Shown here: piece by piece, positions 37,194 to 44,754 of the stretch
Position numbering within the stretch: the stretch's first letter is position 1
Layout: every line of letters begins with the position of its first letter
From: Candidatus Bathyarchaeota archaeon
GTDB lineage: Archaea > Thermoproteota > Bathyarchaeia > Bathyarchaeales > Bathycorpusculaceae
Length of the DNA stretch: 64,000 bases
Assembly (NCBI GenBank): GCA_025059195.1
Contig: JANXDU010000006.1
Coordinates: forward strand, 123,263-187,262
Reading direction: 5' to 3'
Position numbers and translations under genes: made by a program
The notes under the pieces: generated by a model
Told to the model about the DNA's origin: nothing
The model's database searches: none
The model's input: the letters and a program-made list of their open reading frames with translations, nothing else

Positions 37194-37229
37194 CTTTTCA
37201 ATGCGTTTCCGTCTTTAAAGAGGTTTACC

Positions 37230-37952
37230 ATGTTTAGGTTTAAGTGCTGGCTTAAACTAATTTTGAACGAGAGGTGCCCCCGTTTGTTTGAGCAGTTTAA
37301 ACCAACAATTTTTGCAGACGTCCGCGAGAGCATGGACGTTAAAGACTATTTGAGGGAGTTTGGCTGCGAGGTTGTTGAGAAAATCCTCGCGCCGGCCGAC
37401 TACGTGGTGGCTGAAAACTATGCCGTTGAAAGAAAGGAGATCCATGACTTTTTCCGCTCAGTTTTTGACGGCAGACTCTTTGAGCAAGCGGAGAGATTGG
37501 CGGAAACCTATGAAAGCTCCTGCCTTGTGGTGGAAGGCGATTTTGTAAACGCCGTAAAACATGTGCAAACACCCCAGGCTTTTTGGGGCGCCCTCGCCAA
37601 AGTTGTGGCAGAACACAGCATTTCCTTGGTTTTTACACCGAATGAGGCGCATACTGCCATGTTTCTTTACGCGTTGGCCAAGAAACTTCAAGGGGAGGAA
37701 GGGCGAAAAATTGTGGTGAAGCACAAACCCAAAACGTATACGCTGAGGCAGAGACAACTTCTGGCAGTGCAAAGCTTGCCAAAGGTAGGTCCAGAAAGGG
37801 CGGAGATGCTTCTAAAGCGTTTTGGAAGCGTCAGAAGAGTCTTCCAAGCCACGAAAAGAGAGCTTTTGTCCGTTAAAGGCTTAGGCGAAAAGACTGCCCA
37901 AACCATCACAGATTTTTTAGATACAAAATATCCGGGGCTTGAGGAAGTTTAG
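37230..37952 (+). CDS. XPF/ERCC4-type structure-specific nuclease (short form)
   Basis: About 240 residues: nuclease domain with FADVRES (30-33 as DVRE), the ERKxxxD motif E67-R68-K69 and D73 (VERKEIHDFF), and a C-terminal tandem helix-hairpin-helix (about 175-235; LPKVGPERAEMLLKRFG and VKGLGEKTAQTI). It lacks the helicase part of full Hef. ATG 37230 is preceded by GAGGT at ideal spacing; the longer frame runs into the divergent helicase gene. Cuts branched DNA near single-strand junctions in this family. Confidence 0.93.
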   Translation: MFRFKCWLKLILNERCPRLFEQFKPTIFADVRESMDVKDYLREFGCEVVEKILAPADYVVAENYAVERKEIHDFFRSVFDGRLFEQAERLAETYESSCLVVEGDFVNAVKHVQTPQAFWGALAKVVAEHSISLVFTPNEAHTAMFLYALAKKLQGEEGRKIVVKHKPKTYTLRQRQLLAVQSLPKVGPERAEMLLKRFGSVRRVFQATKRELLSVKGLGEKTAQTITDFLDTKYPGLEEV

Positions 37953-37981
37953 CCGAGCTTTCTGAGCGGTCTTTAAACACA

Positions 37982-37993
37982 TTTTTAAATGGG
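37982..37993 (+). promoter_or_regulatory. TATA-like element upstream of the SRP54 gene
   Basis: TTTTTAAATGGG ends 27 bases before the ATG of srp54, with GGAG at 38011-38014 as ribosome binding site. Confidence 0.5.
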
Positions 37994-38020
37994 TAAGCAG
38001 TTTTTAACACGGAGAACATC

Positions 38021-39355
38021 ATGGCTTTAGAGAGGCTTGGCGCTTCGCTTCATGAGGCTTTACGAAAGCTTTTCCGAGTTGCCGTTGTGGACGAAGCTGC
38101 CGTTAAGGAGCTAATCCGCGATGTGCAACGCGCTTTACTACAGGCGGACGTGAACGTTCAGCTTGTTTTGGAAATTTCTAAACGCATAGAGGAAAGAGCC
38201 TTAAAGGAAAAAGTTCCGCCGGGCATTTCCCGCCGCGAACACGTCATCAAAGTTGTTTATGAAGAGTTGACGCGTTTCCTCGGAGAAAAGCCTGCATCAC
38301 TGAAGGTGGAACCCGGCAAGAGGAAGGTTTTGATGCTTGTTGGCATTCAAGGTTCAGGCAAAACTACAGCTGCCGCCAAGCTTGCCAGATACTTCCAGAA
38401 GAGAGGCTTAAAACCAGCCTTGATTTGCGCCGACACCTATCGCCCCGGCGCCTTTGACCAGCTCCAGCAGCTAGCCAACAGAATAAACGTGCCAGTCTAC
38501 GGCGACCCGCGGGGTAAGGACCCCGTGAAAATAGCCCTTGATGGTTTGAAACAGTTCAGCGACAAGGACATCGTGATTGTAGATACCGCGGGGCGCCACA
38601 AAGAGGAACAAGAGCTTATAAAAGAGATGAAGATGCTTGAGGAGAAGATTAAACCTGACGAGGTTATGCTAGTTATCGACGGCACCATCGGACAGCAAGC
38701 CCTTGTGCAGGCTAAAGCCTTCCATGAGGCAACATCCATAGGCTCCATACTCTTAACAAAGCTTGATGGTTCAGCAAGAGGCGGCGGTGCTTTGTCGGCT
38801 GTTGTGGCTACGGGCGCACCCATTAAGTTCATCAGCACCGGCGAAAAAATAGAGGACATAGAGCCCTTTGTTCCATCCCGTTTTGTCGGTAGACTTCTTG
38901 GCATGGGTGACATTGAAACTCTCATAGAAAAGGTACGGGAAGCCGAGGTCAAAGTTCCAGAAAAAAGGGCTAAAGCCATTTTGAGCGGCAAGTTCACCCT
39001 AACCGACATGTATGAGCAGTTTGAAGCCATGCGGAAAATGGGGCCTTTTCAGAAAATTTTGAAAATGCTGCCCGGCATGTCCTACAATGTTCCAGAGGAA
39101 ATGCTTGAACAGGCGGAGGACAAGATGGAAAAGTGGCGCGCTATAATCCAGTCCATGACTCCTGAGGAAAGGGAAAACCCGAAAATTCTTAACGCTTCAC
39201 GCGTCCGACGGGTGGCGCGGGGCGCTGGGGTAAGCGAAAAGGATGTTAAGGAGTTATTGAAGCAGTATGTTGTGATGCGGAAAATGCTGAAAACCTTACG
39301 GAGAAAGAAACGTTTGCCCCTCTTTGGAAAGGGCTTACCCTTCGACGTTGGATAA
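38021..39355 (+). CDS. srp54: Signal recognition particle GTPase SRP54
   Basis: The 444 residues comprise the helical N domain (1-90), the G domain with GIQGSGKTTAAAKLA (108-122), DTYRPGAFDQL and DTAGRH, and the methionine-containing M domain (about 300-435) that binds SRP RNA and signal sequences. It opens a run of information-processing genes on the plus strand that extends to the HemK2-like gene. Confidence 0.97.
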   Translation: MALERLGASLHEALRKLFRVAVVDEAAVKELIRDVQRALLQADVNVQLVLEISKRIEERALKEKVPPGISRREHVIKVVYEELTRFLGEKPASLKVEPGKRKVLMLVGIQGSGKTTAAAKLARYFQKRGLKPALICADTYRPGAFDQLQQLANRINVPVYGDPRGKDPVKIALDGLKQFSDKDIVIVDTAGRHKEEQELIKEMKMLEEKIKPDEVMLVIDGTIGQQALVQAKAFHEATSIGSILLTKLDGSARGGGALSAVVATGAPIKFISTGEKIEDIEPFVPSRFVGRLLGMGDIETLIEKVREAEVKVPEKRAKAILSGKFTLTDMYEQFEAMRKMGPFQKILKMLPGMSYNVPEEMLEQAEDKMEKWRAIIQSMTPEERENPKILNASRVRRVARGAGVSEKDVKELLKQYVVMRKMLKTLRRKKRLPLFGKGLPFDVG

Positions 39356-39389
39356 CCAGAAAACCGCATTCTTTGGACGGGCGAGTTCT

Positions 39390-40715
39390 GTGAGTGTTTT
39401 GGAAAAAGCCCTTCAAATGCTTGAAAGCCATCCGCTCTGCGACCACTGTCTGGGTAGACAGTTCGCTTTCCTAGCGTACGGAATAGAAAACGAGGAAAAG
39501 GGAAAAATGCTTAAAACCATGCTTTTAATGGAGGCTCAAGCACAGGCTTTTGAAAAAAAGATGGAAAGCATCCGTATTCTCAAGACTCTTGCAACTAATG
39601 GCTTTTTTAAACTGGCTGAAGAGACCTTACGTAAAATGGGGAAGCGACCACCCAAAAAGGCTGCGAAAGTCTGTTTTTTATGTGAAGGCTGTTTTGAAAC
39701 AGTTGACGAGTTAGCTAAAAGGGCTGTTGAAAAACTGGGCGAATACGAGTTTAGCACCTTCATGGTGGGTGTCGAGCTACCCGTTGATGTGGAAGAGCGG
39801 GAAGACGAGTTTAAAGCAAGGTTTGACGTGGAATACGGCGAAAACATGCGGCTAGAACTTGGAAAACTTTTATCCAGAAAAATCGCCCAACACAGCGGCA
39901 AAAAACTGGACCACCATAGACCCGATATCGTTGTGTTGCTAAACCCCAAAACCGGAGAGGTTCGCCTCCAAATTAACCCTCTCTACATCGCTGGACGTTA
40001 CAAAAAACTTGTGAGGGGGATCCCCCAATCAAAATGGATTTGTACGCGATGCAGGGGCAACGGATGCGAAAAATGCAACTGGACTGGAAAAATGTATCCA
40101 GAATCCGTAGAGGAATTAATAAGCCCTCCCTTCTTAGAAGCGACCCGCGGCGTAAAAGTGTCTTTTCATGCATCTGGAAGGGAGGATGTGGATGCACGCA
40201 TGCTTGGAAAAGGTAGACCTTTTGTCATAGAAATTTCACAGCCTAAAAAGCGCTTCCTAGACCTCAAAAAACTCGAGGAGGCCGTGAACGCTTATGCCGA
40301 AGGCAAAGTAGAAGTCTCCGATCTACGAGTTGTCGATAAGAGCTTCATAGGGAAAATTAAGAAAGGAGAAGCCGTCCAGAAAGAGTACCGCGTAATCGTG
40401 GAATTCGAGAAGGAAGTATTCGACGAAGACTTGAAGATGCTGGAGCAAAAGCTGACCGGCGTGATAGTCAAACAGCGGACCCCCTTACGTGTTTTGCATA
40501 GGCGTGCGGATTTAACGCGGGAAAAGTACATATATGAGGTGAAAGTAAAGAGATTGTCGCCCAATAAGGCTGAAATAAGGGTTCGTTGTCAAGGTGGACT
40601 ATACGTAAAAGAGCTGGTGTCAGGAGATGAAGGCCGCACAACTCCAAGCGTTTCAGAAATTCTCGGCCAAAAAGCGAAGCCTATAAAGCTTGACGTTTTA
40701 AACGTAATTATGTAG
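39390..40715 (+). CDS. pus10: tRNA pseudouridine synthase Pus10
   Basis: Makes pseudouridine 54 and 55 in archaeal tRNA. The N-terminal THUMP-containing part has CDHCLGRQFAFLAYG and CFLCEGCFE; a CxxC-rich knuckle CTRCRGNGCEKCNWTG precedes the catalytic part, in which D268 of GREDVDARMLGKGRPF is the nucleophile. The exact start is uncertain: I use GTG 39390 (SVLEKALQML), while TTG 39348 overlaps the SRP54 stop. The gene between SRP54 and L21e is a common archaeal arrangement. Confidence 0.93.
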   Translation: MSVLEKALQMLESHPLCDHCLGRQFAFLAYGIENEEKGKMLKTMLLMEAQAQAFEKKMESIRILKTLATNGFFKLAEETLRKMGKRPPKKAAKVCFLCEGCFETVDELAKRAVEKLGEYEFSTFMVGVELPVDVEEREDEFKARFDVEYGENMRLELGKLLSRKIAQHSGKKLDHHRPDIVVLLNPKTGEVRLQINPLYIAGRYKKLVRGIPQSKWICTRCRGNGCEKCNWTGKMYPESVEELISPPFLEATRGVKVSFHASGREDVDARMLGKGRPFVIEISQPKKRFLDLKKLEEAVNAYAEGKVEVSDLRVVDKSFIGKIKKGEAVQKEYRVIVEFEKEVFDEDLKMLEQKLTGVIVKQRTPLRVLHRRADLTREKYIYEVKVKRLSPNKAEIRVRCQGGLYVKELVSGDEGRTTPSVSEILGQKAKPIKLDVLNVIM

Positions 40716-40730
40716 GTTGGAGGAGATGAC

Positions 40731-41027
40731 ATGCGAAAGTCAAAAGGATATCGATCAAAAACACGAAAACTTCTCAAAAAGAAGCCCAGAGAACGTGGAA
40801 AAATAAAACTTGGTAGACTGCTACGTGACTACCAACTCGGCAACAGCGTAGTGATAAAAATAGATCCAAGCGTTCAAAGGGGCATGCCTCATCGGCGCTA
40901 CCATGGAAGAATTGGTACAGTGGTCGGCAAACGTGGAAAAAGCTACATTGTAAGTGTTACTCAAGGGGATGCTGTTAAAGAAATCATCGTTAGACCCGAA
41001 CATTTAGAGCCCTACGGGGGTAACTGA
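40731..41027 (+). CDS. rpl21e: Ribosomal protein L21e
   Basis: A 98-residue basic protein of the large subunit: RKSKGYRSKTRKLL at the N-terminus, PHRRYHGRIGTVVGKRGKSY in the SH3-like core. GGAGGAGATGAC stands directly before the ATG. Part of the Pus10-L21e-Rpb4-DUF655-KsgA cluster. Confidence 0.97.
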   Translation: MRKSKGYRSKTRKLLKKKPRERGKIKLGRLLRDYQLGNSVVIKIDPSVQRGMPHRRYHGRIGTVVGKRGKSYIVSVTQGDAVKEIIVRPEHLEPYGGN

Positions 41028-41030
41028 ATT

Positions 41031-41375
41031 TTGGAAAAAGCTGAAATGGGAAAGACTAGGGAAAAAAATCTAACGATCCCATGTGTCAAGAAGATCCTAG
41101 AGGAGCTTGGAGAAGAGAATCTTGATCAATTTCAAAGGCGTGTGCTTGATTACGCATCCAAATTCTCTAAAGTGGACGCTAAAACCGCTGAGATGCTGGT
41201 GGAGAAACTTGTAGGAGAGTATGGCTTAGACGAGGCTGAAGCCGTTCAAATTGTAAATTGCATGCCGTCTAGTGTGGAAGAACTGCGAGTTTTCCTTGGA
41301 GGCGGGCGCAAAATAATTGAGGCTTCGAAATTAGAAGCTATGGTTAAACTTTTAAATGAACATAGATTGAAATAA
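41031..41375 (+). CDS. rpoF: RNA polymerase subunit Rpb4 (RpoF)
   Basis: A 114-residue subunit that pairs with Rpb7 to form the polymerase stalk. FSKVDAKTAEMLVEKLVGEYGL and AVQIVNCMPSSVEELRVFL are the conserved helices of the HRDC-like domain. Start is a TTG four bases after L21e; the ATG at residue 6 is an alternative. Its partner Rpb7 is encoded at 58.1-58.7 kb. Confidence 0.93.
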   Translation: MEKAEMGKTREKNLTIPCVKKILEELGEENLDQFQRRVLDYASKFSKVDAKTAEMLVEKLVGEYGLDEAEAVQIVNCMPSSVEELRVFLGGGRKIIEASKLEAMVKLLNEHRLK

Positions 41376-41439
41376 TTCTTCGCAATCCCTATTTCTAGCA
41401 GAAGGAATAAAATTAGGAGATGAAAAAAGGGCGAAGGAA

Positions 41440-42006
41440 ATGGAGAAGAGGTACGAAGAGTACGCCTACGTCCTAGATTTTCTCCCCCATGGCCGTCCCG
41501 GAGTTCGCGTTATGGGAAGGGCTGGTTACAGGGCGGGGGCTCTTGTTCAGCTTGTTGGTGAAGAATTTTTCACGCTTTTAGAAGCTCTTGTTAAGGAAGG
41601 GGTAACCCTTAAGCCTCACGATCGTGTTTACGTGGGGAAGGAGGCTAGAGAAGAAATCACTTACATCATTGGGCGGATCGGTTATGACGAGTTGACGGCG
41701 GCCGCTAAAATGGAGCTTCCAACTGTTGTTAGCCGTATAGTGTTAAACCGCGAGAAATGGTTTGTTAACTTCTTTAATACAGCTCAAGCCATTACTCCTC
41801 GAATGCACGCCCTTGAACTAATTCCTGGCATTGGTAAAAAATACATGTGGCAGGTTATTAGGGAACGTGAAAGGAAACCTTTTGAGAGTTTTGAGGATCT
41901 TCAAAATCGCACTCAGATACCCAACCCTGTTAAGCTTCTTACAAAGAGGGTTTTGGAAGAACTTGCCGGAGAGAGCAAATATCGTCTTTTCACTAGGGCA
42001 CGTTAA
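41440..42006 (+). CDS. DUF655 family protein with helix-hairpin-helix
   Basis: The 188 residues include YAYVLDFLPHGRP at the start, an OB-like part (GALVQLVGEEFFTLLE), and a helix-hairpin-helix at about 128-150 (LELIPGIGKKYMWQVI). The family is near universal in archaea and always linked to KsgA and Rpb4, which suggests a role in rRNA or nucleic acid processing. No activity is proven. Confidence 0.92.
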   Translation: MEKRYEEYAYVLDFLPHGRPGVRVMGRAGYRAGALVQLVGEEFFTLLEALVKEGVTLKPHDRVYVGKEAREEITYIIGRIGYDELTAAAKMELPTVVSRIVLNREKWFVNFFNTAQAITPRMHALELIPGIGKKYMWQVIRERERKPFESFEDLQNRTQIPNPVKLLTKRVLEELAGESKYRLFTRAR

Positions 42007-42036
42007 GCTGCGTTTGTGGGGACTGTTGGGGCTTTC

Positions 42037-42837
42037 ATGAGTCTCTTAGAGGAAACGAAGTTTCTCCTTCGAAGGTATCGAATACGGCCGAAGAAACGCT
42101 TAGGACAGCATTTTACAATTGATTCCTCATTCTTCCAGCGAATGGCTGAGTACGCGTCTCTTACACGCGAAGACATAGCTCTAGACGTTGGGGCTGGTTT
42201 AGGGTTTTTAACACGCTTTTTAGCTGGAAAATGTAAGGAAGTCTTGGCGGTTGAGGCGGATTCGAGGCTTGCTTCGATTTTGAGGGAAATCCTAAAGGCT
42301 TTTCCCAATGTGTTAGTACTTGAGGGTGACTTGTTCAAGGTTCAACTTCCTTGGTTCAACAAAGTTGTTGCAATACCTCCATACGGGATTTCTTCCATGC
42401 TCGTTCGGTGGCTCTTTGATAAACGCGTTGACTGTGCAGTCCTTGTTTTTCAGAAGGAGTTTGCCTACCGTCTTGTAGCGCCTATCGGAAGCAAGGACTA
42501 CGGCTGGTTAACGGTTTTAACATACTACCATTTTGATGTTGAGCTTCTCGACGAAATACCAAGGTGGACGTTTTTCCCTCAACCCAAGGTTGATTCGGTG
42601 ATCGTTCAGTTTAAGCCCCGACGCCCCCCGTTCCATGTTAAAAATGAGAAGACTTTCACGCAGCTTGTGCAAACACTGTTTACCCAGCGAAATAAGAAAG
42701 TGAAAAATGCTATTCAAGCTTTCATTAAAAGGGGTCAAGCCAAGCTGACGGATTGTTCAATTCCATTTCAAGGAAGGCGAGTCAGAGAGTTGGCTCCGGA
42801 AGATTTTGGTGTGTTAGCTGATGTCATCGCAAGCTAA
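42037..42837 (+). CDS. ksgA: 16S rRNA adenine dimethyltransferase KsgA/Dim1
   Basis: Dimethylates two adenines near the 3' end of 16S rRNA. RPKKRLGQHF near the start, the SAM motif LDVGAGLGFLTRFLA and the C-terminal KVDSVIVQFKPR are typical. The catalytic motif IV, normally N-(L/I)-P-Y, reads I113-P114-P115-Y116 here, so the target-contacting Asn is missing. Start ATG 42037 (SLLEETKFLL) is chosen over one seven codons upstream. The HemK2-like gene overlaps its end by 17 bases. Confidence 0.92.
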   Translation: MSLLEETKFLLRRYRIRPKKRLGQHFTIDSSFFQRMAEYASLTREDIALDVGAGLGFLTRFLAGKCKEVLAVEADSRLASILREILKAFPNVLVLEGDLFKVQLPWFNKVVAIPPYGISSMLVRWLFDKRVDCAVLVFQKEFAYRLVAPIGSKDYGWLTVLTYYHFDVELLDEIPRWTFFPQPKVDSVIVQFKPRRPPFHVKNEKTFTQLVQTLFTQRNKKVKNAIQAFIKRGQAKLTDCSIPFQGRRVRELAPEDFGVLADVIAS

Positions 42838-43435
42838 AAAGGTGTTTTATGCTGATTACGTTTTTTATGTTTGGCGGGAGGTATATGAGCCCGCCGAAGA
42901 CTCTTTCCTTTTTGCGGAAAACTTAACGGTGCATTCAGGCGAATATGTCTTAGATATGGGCACGGGTTGCGGTATTTTGGGCATTATTGCGTCGGAAAAA
43001 GCATCGCGGGTGGTCGCCGTGGACATAAATCCCTTTGCTGTGAGATGTGCCAAAGAAAATGCCAAGTTAAATGGTGTCTCCGACAAAATGTTCTTCATTC
43101 AAGGAGACCTTTTTACACCGCTAAAGGCTGAAGAAAAGTTTGACTTAATTCTCTTTAACGCTCCCTACTTGCCATCTGAACCCAGTGAAGTTGGAACATG
43201 GATTGACTTAGCATGGTCCGGCGGGGCAGATGGAAGGGCTGTTATAGACCGTTTTTTGCGGAACTTCCCAGAACATTTGAAGGCAAATGGGCGGGTTCTG
43301 CTGGAACAGTCCACCATCACCAATGTGGATAAAACTCTTCAAGTGTTGGAGGATTATGGCTTTAAGGCGAAGGTTATTGCAAAACGCGACTTTCCACTCT
43401 TTGAAACTATTGTGCTTATTGAAGCAAAAAGGTAA
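42821..43435 (+). CDS. HemK2/N6AMT1-like methyltransferase
   Basis: A class I SAM methyltransferase of 204 aa: EPAEDSFLFAENL, MGTGCGILGIIASE (motif I), VAVDINPFAVRCAKENAKLN and FNAPYLPSEPSE as motif IV. Archaeal HemK2 relatives methylate the glutamine of the GGQ motif in release factor aRF1. The catalytic motif has NAPY in place of the common NPPY. It overlaps the end of ksgA and closes this operon. Confidence 0.9.
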   Translation: MSSQAKKVFYADYVFYVWREVYEPAEDSFLFAENLTVHSGEYVLDMGTGCGILGIIASEKASRVVAVDINPFAVRCAKENAKLNGVSDKMFFIQGDLFTPLKAEEKFDLILFNAPYLPSEPSEVGTWIDLAWSGGADGRAVIDRFLRNFPEHLKANGRVLLEQSTITNVDKTLQVLEDYGFKAKVIAKRDFPLFETIVLIEAKR

Positions 43436-43522
43436 TCAAGCCTTAAAAAGCTTTTATTGGCGTTTAACCTTTCTCCGTTGAGGCCTTTTCCCCTTCTCCA
43501 CTTTATAGAATTTAGTTGAAAA

Positions 43523-43532
43523 AGTATATAAC
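43523..43532 (+). promoter_or_regulatory. TATA box of the dCTP deaminase/dUTPase gene
   Basis: AGTATATAAC lies 48 bases before ATG 43580, and downstream of the HemK2-like stop, so the gene has its own promoter. Confidence 0.6.
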
Positions 43533-43579
43533 TTGAAGTTTTTACTATTGCTAGGAAACTGTTGTGGAGTGCGTGTGAA

Positions 43580-44101
43580 ATGTGCATAATTGGGAAGGAT
43601 AAGTTGAAGGAGCTTATTGAAAATTACAAGTGTGTATACCCCTATGACCACAACCTCCTTGACGGAGACAGCTATGTATTGACAGTTAAAGATGAAACAA
43701 CATTACACTACCTTGAGCATAAAAACCTAATATCCTATGAAATAGTGTTTATTCCGCCAAACTATGTTGCGCATCTGACGGCCAAAAGCAAATACGGGCG
43801 AATGGGCTTGTCCTTCTTAAACGCGGCGAAAGTTCACAGCGGTTTCGTCGGCAGACTTGCTCTTGAAATCGTAAACCTAAGCAACGACCGCAATCCAATA
43901 ACCATAAAACGGGGGGACCCCTTCATGCATATAGAGTTCATAAAAAGGGAAGGTGCACCGGCGCCCTATATTGGTGAGTATCAGTTCCAATATCTTACAG
44001 ATGAAGAGGTACAAATGTATATCCCAATATTGAAGAGAGTTTTCCCTAACTATGATGAACTCGCAAAAATATGGTTTAAGAACAAGCCTCCACTGCCATA
44101 G
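43580..44101 (+). CDS. dcd: dCTP deaminase/dUTPase family protein
   Basis: Trimeric dUTPase-fold enzyme of 173 aa. AKSKYGRMGLSFLNAA is the phosphate-binding motif, VHSGFVGRLALEIVN the core with E96 at the place of the deaminase catalytic glutamate. Dcd removes ammonia from dCTP, some archaeal members also hydrolyse dUTP. The sequence is divergent from textbook Dcd. ATG 43580 (MCIIGKDKLKELIE) is the natural start; the longer frame uses a TTG. Confidence 0.85.
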   Translation: MCIIGKDKLKELIENYKCVYPYDHNLLDGDSYVLTVKDETTLHYLEHKNLISYEIVFIPPNYVAHLTAKSKYGRMGLSFLNAAKVHSGFVGRLALEIVNLSNDRNPITIKRGDPFMHIEFIKREGAPAPYIGEYQFQYLTDEEVQMYIPILKRVFPNYDELAKIWFKNKPPLP

Positions 44102-44193
44102 CCTTTCCAATTTTTATTTTACCAGCTGTTTATATTGCGATAAGAATTCAGGATCAGTAATGCTAATCAATAGTAACCGTTAATTCAACAAAG

Positions 44194-44204
44194 TGTTTAA
44201 ATAA
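44194..44204 (+). promoter_or_regulatory. TATA box of the L10e gene
   Basis: GTTTAAATAAG lies 35 to 45 bases before the L10e ATG; GAGAGG at 44225-44230 serves as ribosome binding site. Confidence 0.6.
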
Positions 44205-44238
44205 GCTGCTTGTATGTGGTATTTGAGAGGAATGTTTA

Positions 44239-44754
44239 ATGCGCGCGCGCAACTACAGAGAGGTTAAAGGGCAACCCTACACTAGGCGGGAATTTGTTAA
44301 GGGTTTTCCGCAACCGAAAATCACAAAATTCACCATGGGGGACCCTAACGCCAAATTCGAGTATGAAGCTAGGCTTATAGCCCTAGAAAGAGCCCAGATC
44401 AGACACAACGCCTTAGAGGCGGCTCGGGTGGCGACGAACCGTCTTTTGATGGATAAGCTTTCAAACAACTATTTCTTGCAAGTGCACCCCTACCCCCACG
44501 TGATTCTGAGGGAGAACAAAATGATTTTCGGGGCCCATGCAGACCGTTTGCAAGATGGTATGCGAAAAGCCTTTGGAAAACCAATTGGCACAGCGGCCCG
44601 AGTGGAGCCTAACCAAACGGTTATTACTGTTAGAGTTAACGCCAACGGCGTTGAGGTTGCAAAAGAAGCCTTGAAACGAGGAGCCGCCAAACTTCCGATA
44701 CCGTGCAGAATTGTTATTGAAAAAGCCGAAGTTAAAGAGGCGAAAACTCCATGA
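44239..44754 (+). CDS. rpl10e: Ribosomal protein L10e (uL16)
   Basis: A 171-residue large-subunit protein. MRARNYREVKGQPYTRREF, the central ALEAARVATNRLLMDKL, and HPYPHVILRENKMIFGAHADRL-type core (read in parts) are diagnostic for L10e/L16. Its end overlaps the start of PEP synthase by four bases, giving translational coupling of a ribosomal and a metabolic gene. Confidence 0.97.
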   Translation: MRARNYREVKGQPYTRREFVKGFPQPKITKFTMGDPNAKFEYEARLIALERAQIRHNALEAARVATNRLLMDKLSNNYFLQVHPYPHVILRENKMIFGAHADRLQDGMRKAFGKPIGTAARVEPNQTVITVRVNANGVEVAKEALKRGAAKLPIPCRIVIEKAEVKEAKTP

